This document shows, one piece after another, positions 1 through 12,500 of a stretch of DNA of 64,000 nt. Source of the DNA: Apodemus sylvaticus (lineage: Eukaryota > Chordata > Mammalia > Rodentia > Muridae). The position numbers and the translations under genes were made by a program. A model generated the notes under the pieces. The model searched no databases. It had not been told where the DNA came from and worked only from the letters and a program-made list of their open reading frames with translations. Position 1 is the stretch's first letter. Each line of letters starts with the position of its first letter. Location of the stretch: assembly GCF_947179515.1 (NCBI RefSeq), contig NC_067495.1:67629411-67693410 (forward strand). Reading direction: 5' to 3'.

Positions 1-144
1 AATTTACTCCATGGCACAGACTAGTCTCAACTCCTTAGAAATCTTGCCTCAGTTCCTAAGTACTATAACAGCTAGCATGTGTCACTATGGCCAGATCAAT
101 TCAGCTTTAAGAAACCACTGAAAGTACAGATGTTACTCTTTTCT

Positions 145-657
145 TATATATTAAGTATATTCTTTATTTACATTTCAAATGTTGTTTCCTTTCCTGGTTT
201 CTCTCCTCTTCCCCGAAAATCCTGTAAGCCATCTCCCCTTCCCCAATCAACCCACCCCGCTTCCCTGTCCTGGTATTCCTCTACACTATAGCATCAAGTC
301 TTTCTAGGACCAAGGGCCTCTCCTCCCTTTGATGTCTAACAAGGCCATCCTCTGCTGCCGATGTGTCTGGAGCCATGGGTCCCTCCATGTGTATTCTCGG
401 GTTGGTGGTATTGTCCCTGGGAGCTCTGGGAGTACTGACTGGTTCATATTGTTGTTCCTCCTGGGTGCTACAAACCCCTTCATCTCCTTGGGTCCTTTCT
501 TTAGCTCCCCCATTGGGGACCCTGTGCTCAGTTCAATGGCTGGCTGAGAGTGTACCCCTCTGTATTTGTCATGCACTATAAGAGTCTCCCAGGTGATAGC
601 TATATCTGGCTCCGGTCAGCAAGCACTTGTGGGCACCCACAATAGTGTTTGGTGTTA
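145..657 (-). mobile_element. 5'-truncated L1 3'-end fragment in last intron
   Basis: The plus strand reads the reverse complement of a murine L1 3' UTR. The terminal module TTTATTTACATTTCAAAT comes first, at about 168, followed by the familiar blocks on down to about 655 (tggagccatgggtccctcc, cccattggggaccctgtgct, caagcacttgtgggcaccca). The element is in sense orientation to the CHMP1B gene and its truncated 5' end touches the exon 5 donor. The 3' tip carries AATAAA-type sequence, a possible premature polyadenylation signal for the host transcript. Confidence 0.75.
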
Positions 658-664
658 CTCTTAC

Positions 665-772
665 CTGTGGTGTCGTGAGGGTAGTAGTGCTACTCATTGT
701 ATCTTCCATTTGTTGTGTCTGAACATCCAATGTTTCAAACTGATGTTCAAATTTGTCCATTAATGCAGATAT
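665..772 (-). CDS. Chmp1b2: Coding exon 5 of CHMP1B-type gene (residues 111-146)
   Basis: This 108-nt exon (36 codons, phase 0) follows an acceptor ending CTTTACAG and ends at a strong donor GTAAGA (659-664). It begins ISALMDKFEHQFETLDVQTQ and ends TTLTTPQ, the helix region before the linker to the C-terminal MIM. A few bases past the donor the intron becomes an L1 fragment in the same orientation as the gene, so retention of this intron would add about 25 L1-derived residues before a stop. Confidence 0.92.
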
Positions 773-3441
773 CTGTAAAGATATGGTCATAAGAAAAATG
801 TATCCTGAAAAGATGCTAGCTGAACATCAGGTGAGAATGGTACGTCTTTATAGTTTACCTTCTCGAGGTTCATACTCCTCAATGTAGCATCCATAGATTT
901 AACTACACCTGCCATGGATTTTGTCACCTACGTGGAATACAAAACTCATTTAGCAACATGTAAACTTGGTAATCTTTTAAACATACTGTTAATACATCAA
1001 CATAAGAAACTTGTCTATAACTTCTTTCATAATAAAACCACATTGTGCAACTTGGTATAGGTAATATTTTATATTATTGCCATTACCTTAGTAAACAGCT
1101 AATAAAATGGTTGAACAGTCCACTACCAAATTAATTTTCCTCACTAAGCTGAATTTTCTATCAAGTCCTTTATTTACACCCTATAATACCTTGCACATAG
1201 ATGCCAACTCGTGGTTTATGTAAACTCCGTCAATGTGACTTTGATTGACAGATGTTTAGTCTTACCTTGCCCATTGTTACTGCAGTTTGAACTCTGGCTG
1301 CCACAGCATCAACCCTAGCACTCATTCTCAAGAAATTGATTGCTTGGTTTTTCTGACGAATTGCATTTTCAGCATGTATTCTTGCAACTTCCGTATTGCC
1401 CTTCTGAATGGCCTGTTTTAAACAGAAGTAAAATAGTGTTGGAGAAAAATAAACCAAGACACCAATGAAGACAAGGAGCAAAAGTACAGATATTTTAAAA
1501 ACATAAAAGGCACCATATTAACTCTAGTTTATGATCTTTTAATTAGCGTTTTATAGCTAATTATAATTAAAATTGTGAAGGAATAATGTACAATCCTATT
1601 TTCTTTTAAGCTCATGATTAGAAAATACATGTGTTTTAACAGTTTAAGATATTAGAATATGATGCACATCGTGCATACTTTTAATTACACAATCAGGAGG
1701 AAGAGGCAAGCTGACTCTGAATTTGATGCCTGCCTTATCTACATATCAAGTTCCCCTGCTACATAGTGATACCTTTTTTAAAATTTTTTATTCAATATAT
1801 TCTTTATTTACATTTCAAATGATTTCATAGTGGTACCTTGACTACAAAAAATATAATAGAAAGAAATTAAAAGTTAAAAATTGGTCCTAGACATATCTCC
1901 ATGCCAATGTCACTGTAATTTAGTATATATTATCCTAGTATTTAAACATATTTTTATGTAACAAAAGCAGGTGCATAGAATACACTGTTTTCTATCTTGT
2001 TTTCTCTTGTGTGAAAAAATTCACTTGAAGTTAAAGCTACAGCATTATTTCTAAGAGCTCCATTATACAGCTGTTTTATGTAATAAAAACCCACCAATCA
2101 TACATGAAGTTATTCTAGATGTTACACAGACATTAAGCAGTTTCTGTATGTTTTTACTGTATGAAAATGCTGTAGGTAACAAGAATCCAGTCTTTTCCTG
2201 GTATAATCTACAGGATCAGGGATAACACTAAAAGAAAAAGAAATTTATCTAAAGAAAAATCAATTGAATAAACAGTTCAGATCATACTCTAACACAACAA
2301 AGTAGAATAGGAAATATAGAAATAAGAGAAATTCAAGAACATGATCCCAGTTTTGCAATAAAATGAATAGCAATTTTATAACTCTCATAGTATATGTTGC
2401 TTTACATACTTTACAAGTGTTTTCACTAAGACAAATATCTGGATATTGAATTACTGGATACAGATGTATATTCAAACTTAGCTATACTCCCTAAGATGCT
2501 TGTAACAGTTTCATCTTCTAGAACAGTGCTCTTGTTTTAGTGTCAGGTAAAGTAATCAATGTAAGATATTATTATTATAGTTCATCATGATCTAAGAAGT
2601 AAGATGTAGTACTTTCCCATGGATAGAACCTATAACTCATACTTCTTGGGTGGCCAAGAACCTCAGACTAGATAGGCCAGAGGAAAATGAAATACTGCTG
2701 TTTTACTAAATCAGTTCTCAGCCTTTCTAATACTCAATCCTTTAATAGTTCTTCATGGTATGGTGACCCCAACAATAAATTCATCTTATTGCGTCTTCAT
2801 AACTGTTATTTTCCTACTGTAATGATTTGTAATATAAATATATGATATACTGGATATCTGATATGCAACCCCTGAAGGGATCTCAACTCACACGTTAAGA
2901 ACCAATGTACTAAAGGAATGTCTCAAAGGAATTTGGGGACAATAAAATGTCTCAAAATGACATACTGCTATACTCATGGATCAGTGCCTTGCTCAGCTAT
3001 CATCAAAAAAGCTTCCTCCTGCAAGAGATGGGAACAAATAAAAGAGATCCAAGCCAAATATGCAGTGAGTGAGAGAAATCTTGAATACTCAGTGCTAAAT
3101 ATGATGTCACTATCAAATCCCTACCCTTAGTTCAGAGAACTCTGCCTGAGGAGGCAGAAAAAATACAAGAGCAGGAGTGGATTGAGGACAGCAAGAAAAC
3201 AAGGCCCTCTAAACAGAACAGGACTAACTCACAGGGACTGTGGCAGCAAACACATTATAGATCTGCAGCAGATGAGTTCCTAGAGCTGATAGTAGTGGAC
3301 ACATTCCTCCGTCCCCAACGAGAAGCTGGTTGGAATTGATAACCACTTGACAACACAAAAAGAACTAGGTGGCATCTTTGGCAGTTCCTTGTCTCATAAT
3401 GTTGGGTCAAGGCATTTTAATTTTTAACCCCTTACAGGTTC

Positions 3442-3527
<86 letters not shown>

Positions 3528-6500
3528 CATGTATGTATGTATGTATATATGTATGTATGTTGGTGTCCAGTTTTGTTTTTATGTATCCATGTGTGTGTGA
3601 CTGTGTTTGTTGTTGTACTTCTTTTTTGTTTTTGTTTGTTGTTTTTATGTTTGTTTTGTTCTATGCAAAATTGGATGCTTTTTGTTTTATTTTATTAGTA
3701 GTCCTTAGATGCCTGCTTGTTTTCTAATGAGGCAGAAAGGGAATAGATCTGGATGGAAGAAGAGGGGGGAGGACTGGAATGAATTGGAGGAGGGGAATCC
3801 ATAATCAGGATATATATTATATAAAAAATATTTTCAATAAGAGAAAAAAGTATTAGTTTGCTGAATTTCTTTGACTAAAATAGAGACTGAATTTGTTGGT
3901 GTATATATAGGAAAAAAAGAACTCTTATATACTGTTGGTGGAACTATAAATTACTCTAGCCTTTTAGGAATCAAAATAAAAACAGAACGAGCATGTGATC
4001 TGATTTTACTTTTCCTGGGTACATATTCAAAGCAGCATGCAACACTGTTTATGACAGCACCATTTACAATAGCCATATTACAGAATCACTTTAGATGCAC
4101 AATCATAGACACATGGACAAAGAAAATGAGGTAGTTCACACACATTGGAGTACAGTTCAGTCATAAAGGATACAATGTAACATTTGCACAAAAGTAGACA
4201 GAAGTGTGCATCATCATGGATTTTAATAAGCCAGACTCAGAAAGACAAACAACTAATATTTCTTTTTGGAATTAGAATCTAGATTTGTATTTAAAGACAT
4301 GGAAGTTGGAGGGTAATTTGGTAGAGGGACCAGCAGGAGGAGGGAGAAAGAAAAGCGAGGGTAACAGGGAGTGAATATAATTGAAGTATATGATATACAT
4401 GCATGAAAATAATGCTTTTGTAGATTTCTTTGACTCTTGTTTTTTAAGACAGAGAGAGGGAAGGAGAGGGGGAAAATATAATGTTAGGCAGGTAGTTAGG
4501 TACAGTGGGAGAATTTGGAGAAAAGGAAAAAATGATGAAAATACATAGCAGAAAAAAATTTAATAAAAAAGGAAAAATCATAATTAACCCATTCATTTTT
4601 ATATTACATAAAGTAGTTTTACATGTATTCCACCTTTTTGGACTTTTTCTTATTAAATGGCTATGTATCTATTACTTGTAATATTACCCTTTCTGTATTG
4701 CTGATCAGTATTTTATTTTATATATGATTATAGCTTTTAAATAGATGTTTATTTTATTGTGCTTTAAACATCACTTTATCTCAAGCTAATTTCTCATAAT
4801 TTTTAATGGTTTTATTTCTGGTGTTTCAATATCTATTAAACTTTGTCTAGGCATTCAAATTATCGATCTATATTCCTACTTGTTGAATTTTATTTCTTTA
4901 TTTTGACATAGGTTCTCCTTAAGTTACCCAGAGCAGCCTTGAACCCTCAATTTTTCTGCCTGAGCCTCCTGAATAAATGACTAGCTGGGATTGCAGGCAT
5001 ATACCATAGGTTTGCCTCTCATTGATGCATACATCTACTCTCTTCCAACAATAATTGCCTCCTAGATTGAAGCATTTTCTCCTATAATATATTGAACGAT
5101 TTGGTTGGTTTGATGCCATTTTGTTCTTTTTAGCTGATTAAAAATTCCTATAAAAGGAACACTCGCATGTGCATACAGAATTAAAGTGGAAAATAATACC
5201 GTATATTAAAAGGCTTTCTCTGAGAGCCAAGTATCTAGCAAATGCAAGGCAGATTTTAGGCACTGACAATTTAGTAGTGAACTCAAAGAAATCCCTGGGT
5301 TCTTATGGAACATAAAATCCAAGCATAGTCTGATACTAAGCAAGACGATTGAAAATTAGTAATGGTGGCAGGTATATGAAGAGGTGACACATACCTTTAT
5401 TCTAACACTTGGGAGGCAGAGGCAGAGGCAGAGGCAGAGGCAGAGGCAGAGGCAGAGGCAGAGGCAGAGAGGCAGAGAGGCAGAGAGACAAAGAGAAAGA
5501 GAGGAAGAGGCAGGAGGCAAAGGCAGAGAGGCAGAGAGGCAGAGGCAGAGGCAGAGGGGCAGAGAGACAAAGAGAAAGAGAGGAAGAGGCAGGAGGCAAA
5601 GGCAGAGAGGCAGAGAGGCAGAGGCAGAGGGGCAGAGAGGCAGAGAGGCAGGAGCAGAGGCTGGGAGGCAGAGGCAGATGAAGAGTCAGGAGGCAGAAGG
5701 CATAGGCAAAGAGTCAGAGTCAGAGTCAGAGAGTCAGAGAGTCAGAGGCAGAGGCTGAGGCAGGAGGCCAAGGCAGAGGCAGAGGCAGAGGGGCAGAGGG
5801 CAGAGAGGCAAAGGCAGGGAGACAGAGGCAGGAGGCAGAGAGGCAGAGGGAGAGGCAGAGGGGCAGAGGGGCAGAGGGGCAGAGGGGCAGAGGGGCAGAG
5901 AGGCAGAGTCAGAGAGTCAGAGGCAGAAGTAGAGATGCAGAGGCAGAGGCAGGGAGGCAGAAGCAGAGGCAGAGAAGCAGAGAGGCAGAGGGGCAAAGAG
6001 GCAGAGGCAGAGGCAGAGGGGCAGAAAGGCAGAGAGGCAGAGGCAGAGAGGCAGAGGCAGAGGCAGAGGCAGAGAGGCAGAGAGGCAGAGAGGCAGAGAG
6101 GCAGAGAGGCAGGAGGCAGAGGTAGGGAGGCAGAGAGGCAGAGGCAGATGAAGAGTCAGGAGGCAGAGAGGCATAAGCTGAGAGTCAGAGTCAGAGTCAG
6201 AGAGTCAGAGGCAGAGACTGAGGCAGGAGGCCAAGGCAGAGGCAGAGGCAGAAGGGCAGAGAGGCAAAGGCAGGGAGACAGAGGCAGGAGGCAGAGAGGC
6301 AGAGGGAGAGGCAGAGGGGCAGAGGGGCAGAGGGGCAGAGGGGCAGAGGGGCAGAGAGGCAGAGTCAGAGAGTCAGAGGCAGAGGCTGAGGTAGAAGGCA
6401 GAGGCAGAGGGGCAGAGGGCAGAGAGGCAAAGGCAGGGAGACAGAGGCAGGAGGCAGAGGGGCAGAGGCTTAGAGGTGCAGAGAGGCAGAGGGGCAGAGG

Positions 6501-9500
6501 CAGAGAGGCAGAGGTAGAGAGGCAGAGGTAGAGGGGCAGAGAGGCAGAGGCAAAGGGGCAAAGGCAGAGGCAGAGAGGCAGAGGGGCAGAGAGGCAGAGA
6601 GGCAGAGGCAGAGAGGCAGAGGCAGAGGGGCAGAGAGGCAGAGAGGCAGGAGGCAGAGGCAGAGGGGCAGAGGGCAGAGAGGCAAAGGCAGGGAGACAGA
6701 GGCAGGAGGCAGAGAGGCAGAGGGAGAGGCAGAGGGGCAGAGGGGCAGAGGGGCAGAGGGGCAGAGGGGCAGAGAGGCAGAGTCAGAAGTAGAGATGCAG
6801 AGGCAGAGGCAGGGAGGCAGAAGCAGAGGCAGAGAAGCAGAGAGGCAGAGGGGCAAAGAGGCAGAGGCAGAGGCAGAGGGGCAGAAAGGCAGAGAGGCAG
6901 AGGCAGAGAGGCAGAGGCAGAGGCAGAGAGGCAGAGAGGCAGAGGGGCAGAGAGGCAGAGAGGCAGGAGGCAGAGGTAGGGAGGCAGAGAGGCAGAGGCA
7001 GATGAAGAGTCAGGAGGCAGAAGGCATAGGCAGAGAGTCAGAGTCAGAGTCAGAGAGTCAGAGGCAGAGGCTGAGGCAGGAGGCCGAGGCAGGAGGCCAA
7101 GGCAGAGGCAGAGGCAGAGGGGAGGAGGGCAGAGAGGCAGAGGCAGGGAGACAGAGGCAGGAGGCAGAGAGGGAGAGGCAGAGGGACAGAGGCTCAGAGG
7201 GGCAGAGTCAGAGGGGCAGAGGCACAGAGGGGCAGGGAGGTAAGAGAGGCAGAGAGGCAGAGGCAGAAGGCAGAAGGCAGAGAGGCAGAGGCAAGAGGCA
7301 GAGGCAGGGAGGCAGAGGCAGGGAGGCAGAGAGGCAGAGGCAGATGAAGAGTCAGGAGACAGAAGGCATAGGCAGAGAGTCAGAGTTAGAGTCAGGGCAT
7401 AGGCAGAGAGTCAGAGTTACAGTCAGAGAGTGAGAGGCAGAGGCTGAGGCAGGGAGGCCAAGGCAGAGGCAGAGGCAGAGGCAGAGGGGCAGAGGGGCAG
7501 AGGGCAGAGAGGCAAAGGCAGGGAGACAGAAGCAGGAGGCAGAGAGGCAGAGAGGCAGAGAGGCAGAGAGGCAGAAGGTCAGAGGGGCAGAGGCTTAGAG
7601 GGGCAGAGAGGCAGAGTCAGAGAGGCAGAGGCAGAGTCAGAGAGGCAGAGGCAGGGAGGCAGAAGCAGAGGCAGAGATGCAGAGAGGCAGAGGGGCAGAG
7701 GGGCAGAGGGGCAGAGGGGCAGAGGGGCAGAGAGGCAGAGGCAGAGGCAGAGAGGCAGAGGCAGGAGGCAGAGGCAGGAGGCAGAGACAGGGAGGGAGAG
7801 AGGCAGAGGCAGATGAAGAGTCAGGAGGCAGAAGGCATAGGCAGAGAGTCAGAGTCAGAGTCAGAGAGTCAGAGGCAGAAGCAGAGGCAGGAGGCCAAGG
7901 CAGAGGCAGAGGCAGAGGCAGAGGCAGAGGCAGAAGGGCAGAGGGCAGAGAGGCAAAGGCAGGGAGACAGAGGCAGGAGGCAGAGAGGCAGAGGGAGAGG
8001 CAGAGGGGCAGAGGGGCAGAGGGGCAGAGGGGCAGAGGGGCAGAGAGGCAGAGTCAGAGAGTCAGAGGCAGAAGTAGAGATGCAGAGGCAGAGGCAGGGA
8101 GGCAGAAGCAGAGGCAGAGAAGCAGAGAGGCAGAGGGGCAAAGAGGCAGAGGCAGAGGCAGAGGGGCAGAAAGGCAGAGAGGCAGAGGCAGAGAGGCAGA
8201 GGCAGAGGCAGAGGCAGAGAGGCAGAGAGGCAGAGAGGCAGAGAGGCAGGAGGCAGAGGTAGGGAGGCAGAGAGGCAGAGGCAGATGAAGAGTCAGGAGG
8301 CAGAGAGGCATAAGCTGAGAGTCAGAGTCAGAGTCAGAGAGTCAGAGGCAGAGACTGAGGCAGGAGGCCAAGGCAGAGGCAGAGGCAGAAGGGCAGAGAG
8401 GCAAAGGCAGGGAGACAGAGGCAGGAGGCAGAGAGGCAGAGGGAGAGGCAGAGGGGCAGAGGGGCAGAGGGGCAGAGGGGCAGAGAGGCAGAGTCAGAGA
8501 GTCAGAGGCAGAGGCTGAGGTAGAAGGCAGAGGCAGAGGGGCAGAGGGCAGAGAGGCAAAGGCAGGGAGACAGAGGCAGGAGGCAGAGGGGCAGAGGCTT
8601 AGAGGTGCAGAGAGGCAGAGGGGCAGAGGCAGAGAGGCAGAGGTAGAGAGGCAGAGGTAGAGGGGCAGAGAGGCAGAGGCAAAGGGGCAAAGGCAGAGGC
8701 AGAGAGGCAGAGGGGCAGAGAGGCAGAGAGGCAGGAGGCAGAGGCAGAGGGGCAGAGGGCAGAGAGGCAAAGGCAGGGAGACAGAGGCAGGAGGCAGAGA
8801 GGCAGAGGGAGAGGCAGAGGGGCAGAGGGGCAGAGGGGCAGAGGGGCAGAGGGGCAGAGAGGCAGAGTCAGAAGTAGAGATGCAGAGGCAGAGGCAGGGA
8901 GGCAGAAGCAGAGGCAGAGAAGCAGAGAGGCAGAGGGGCAAAGAGGCAGAGGCAGAGGCAGAGGGGCAGAAAGGCAGAGAGGCAGAGGCAGAGAGGCAGA
9001 GGCAGAGGCAGAGAGGCAGAGAGGCAGAGGGGCAGAGAGGCAGAGAGGCAGGAGGCAGAGGTAGGGAGGCAGAGAGGCAGAGGCAGATGAAGAGTCAGGA
9101 GGCAGAAGGCATAGGCAGAGAGTCAGAGTCAGAGTCAGAGAGTCAGAGGCAGAGGCTGAGGCAGGAGGCCGAGGCAGGAGGCCAAGGCAGAGGCAGAGGC
9201 AGAGGGGAGGAGGGCAGAGAGGCAGAGGCAGGGAGACAGAGGCAGGAGGCAGAGAGGGAGAGGCAGAGGGACAGAGGCTCAGAGGGGCAGAGTCAGAGGG
9301 GCAGAGGCACAGAGGGGCAGGGAGGTAAGAGAGGCAGAGAGGCAGAGGCAGAAGGCAGAAGGCAGAGAGGCAGAGGCAAGAGGCAGAGGCAGGGAGGCAG
9401 AGGCAGGGAGGCAGAGAGGCAGAGGCAGATGAAGAGTCAGGAGACAGAAGGCATAGGCAGAGAGTCAGAGTTAGAGTCAGGGCATAGGCAGAGAGTCAGA

Positions 9501-12500
9501 GTTAGAGTCAGAGAGTGAGAGGCAGAGGCTGAGGCAGGGAGGCCAAGGCAGAGGCAGAGGCAGAGGGGCAGAGGGGCAGAGGGCAGAGAGGCAAAGGCAG
9601 GGAGACAGAAGCAGGAGGCAGAGAGGCAGAGAGGCAGAGAGGCAGAAGGTCAGAGGGGCAGAGGCTTAGAGGGGCAGAGAGGCAGAGTCAGAGAGGCAGA
9701 GGCAGAGTCAGAGAGGCAGAGGCAGGGAGGCAGAAGCAGAGGCAGAGATGCAGAGAGGCAGAGGGGCAGAGGGGCAGAGGGGCAGAGGGGCAGAGGGGCA
9801 GAGAGGCAGAGGCAGAGGCAGAGAGGCAGAGGCAGGAGGCAGAGGCAGGAGGCAGAGACAGGGAGGGAGAGAGGCAGAGGCAGATGAAGAGTCAGGGAGG
9901 CAGAAGGCATAGGCAGAGAGTCAGAGTCAGAGTCAGAGAGTCAGAGGCAGAAGCAGAGGCAGGAGGCCAAGGCAGAGGCAGAGGCAGAGGCAGAGGCAGA
10001 GGCAGAAGGGCAGAGGGCAGAGAGGCAAAGGCAGGGAGACACAGGCAGAAGGCAGAGAGGCAGAGGCAGAGGAGCAGAGGGGCAGAGGCTCAGAGGGGCA
10101 GAGAGGCAGAGGCAGAGGGGCAGAGGCTCAGAGGGGCAGAGAGGTAGAGGCAGAGGGGCAAAGAGGCAGAGAGGCAGAGGGGCAGAGAGGCAGAGTCAGA
10201 GAGGCAGAGGCAGAGGCAGAGAGGCAGAGGCAGAGGCAGAGGCAGAGGCAGGGAGGCAGAAGCAGAGGCAGAGAGGCAGAGAGGCAGAGGCAGGGAGGCA
10301 GCGGCAGAGAGGCAGAGATGCAGAGAGGCAGAGGCAGAGGGGCAGAGAGGCAGAGAGGCAGAGGCAGAGGCAGAGGGGCGGAGGGGCAGAGAGGCAGAGA
10401 GGCAGGTAGGCAGAGAGGCAGAGGCAGATGAAGAGTCAGGAGGCAGAGAGGCAGAGAGGCAGAGAGGCAGAGGGGCAGAGAGGCAGGAGGCAGAGGCAAG
10501 GAGGCAGAGGCAGAGAGGCAGAGGCAGAGGCTGAGGCAGGAGGCCAAGGCAGAGGCAGAGGCAGAGGGGCAGAGGGCAGAGAGGCAAAGACAGGGAGACA
10601 GAGGCAGGAGGCAGAGAGGCAGAGGCAGAGGCAGAGGGGCAGAGGCTTAGAGGGGCAGAGAGGCAGAGGGGCAAAGGGGCAGAGGGGCAGAGGGGCAGAG
10701 AGGCAGAGAGGCAGAGAGGCAGAGGCAGAGGGGCAGAGGCAGAGGCAGGGAGGCAGAAGCAGAGGCAGAGAGGCAGAGGCAGAGGGGCAGAGAGGCAGAG
10801 AGGCAGAGAGGCAGAGAGGCAGAGAGGCAGAGAGGCAGAGGCAGGGAGGCAGAGGCAGAGGCTGAGGCAGGAGGCCAAGGCAGAGGCAGAGGCAGAGGGG
10901 CAGAGGGCAGAGAGGCAAAGACAGGGAGACAGAGGCAGGAGGCAGAGAGGCAGAGGCAGAGGCAGAGGGGCAGAGGCTTAGAGGGGCAGAGAGGCAGAGG
11001 GGCAGAGGGGCAGAGGGGCAGAGGGGCAGAGAGGCAGAGAGGCAGAGAGGCAGAGGCAGAGGGGCAGAGGCAGAGGCAGGGAGGCAGAAGCAGAGGCAGA
11101 GAGGCAGAGGCAGAGGGGCAGAGAGGCAGAGAGGCAGAGAGGCAGAGAGGCAGAGAGGCAGAGAGGCAGAGAGGCAGAGAGGCAGAGAGGCAGAGGCAGG
11201 GAGGCAGAAGCAGAGGCAGAGAGGCAGAGGCAGAGGCAGAGAGGCAGAGGCAGAGGCAGAGGCAGGGAGGCAGAAGCAGAGGCAGAGAGGCAGAGGCAGG
11301 GAGGCAGCGGCAGAGAGGCAGAGATGCAGAGAGGCAGAGGCAGAGGGGCAGAGAGGCAGAGAGGCAGAGGCAGAGGCAGAGGGGCGGAGGGGCAGAGAGG
11401 CAGGTAGGCAGAGAGGCAGAGGCAGATGAAGAGTCAGGAGGCAGAGAGGCAGAGAGGCAGAGAGGCAGAGGGGCAGAGAGGCAGGAGGCAGAGGCAAGGA
11501 GGCAGAGGCAGAGAGGCAGAGGCAGAGGCTGAGGCAGGAGGCCAAGGCAGAGGCAGAGGCAGAGGGGCAGAGGGCAGAGAGGCAAAGACAGGGAGACAGA
11601 GGCAGGAGGCAGAGAGGCAGAGGCAGAGGCAGAGGGGCAGAGGCTTAGAGGGGCAGAGAGGCAGAGGGGCAGAGGGGCAGAGGGGCAGAGGGGCAGAGGG
11701 GCAGAGAGGCAGAGAGGCAGAGGCAGAGGGGCAGAGGCAGAGGCAGGGAGGCAGAAGCAGAGGCAGAGAGGCAGAGGCAGAGGGGCAGAGAGGCAGAGAG
11801 GCAGAGAGGCAGAGAGGCAGAGAGGCAGAGAGGCAGAGAGGCAGAGGCAGGGAGGCAGAGGCAGAGGCTGAGGCAGGAGGCCAAGGCAGAGGCAGAGGCA
11901 GAGGGGCAGAGGGCAGAGAGGCAAAGACAGGGAGACAGAGGCAGGAGGCAGAGAGGCAGAGGCAGAGGCAGAGGGGCAGAGGCTTAGAGGGGCAGAGAGG
12001 CAGAGGGGCAGAGGGGCAGAGGGGCAGAGGGGCAGAGAGGCAGAGAGGCAGAGAGGCAGAGGCAGAGGGGCAGAGGCAGGGAGGCAGAAGCAGAGGCAGA
12101 GAGGCAGAGGCAGAGGGGCAGAGAGGCAGAGAGGCAGAGAGGCAGAGAGGCAGAGAGGCAGAGAGGCAGAGAGGCAGAGAGGCAGAGAGGCAGAGGCAGG
12201 GAGGCAGAAGCAGAGGCAGAGAGGCAGAGGCAGAGGGGCAGAGAGGCAGAGAGGCAGAGGCAGATGAAGAGTCAGGAGGCAGAGGCAGAGAGGCAGAGGG
12301 GCAGAGAGGCAGAGAGGCAGGAGGCAGAGAGGCAGAGGCAGGGAGGCAGAAACAGAGGCAGAAGCAGAGGAATAGAGGCAGAGAGGCGGAGGGGCAAAGA
12401 GGCAGAGGCAGAGGCAGAGGCAGAGGCAGGGAGGCAGAGGGGCAAAGAGGCAGAGGCAGAGGCAGAAGGGCAGAGAGGCAGAGGCAGAGGCAGGGAGGCA

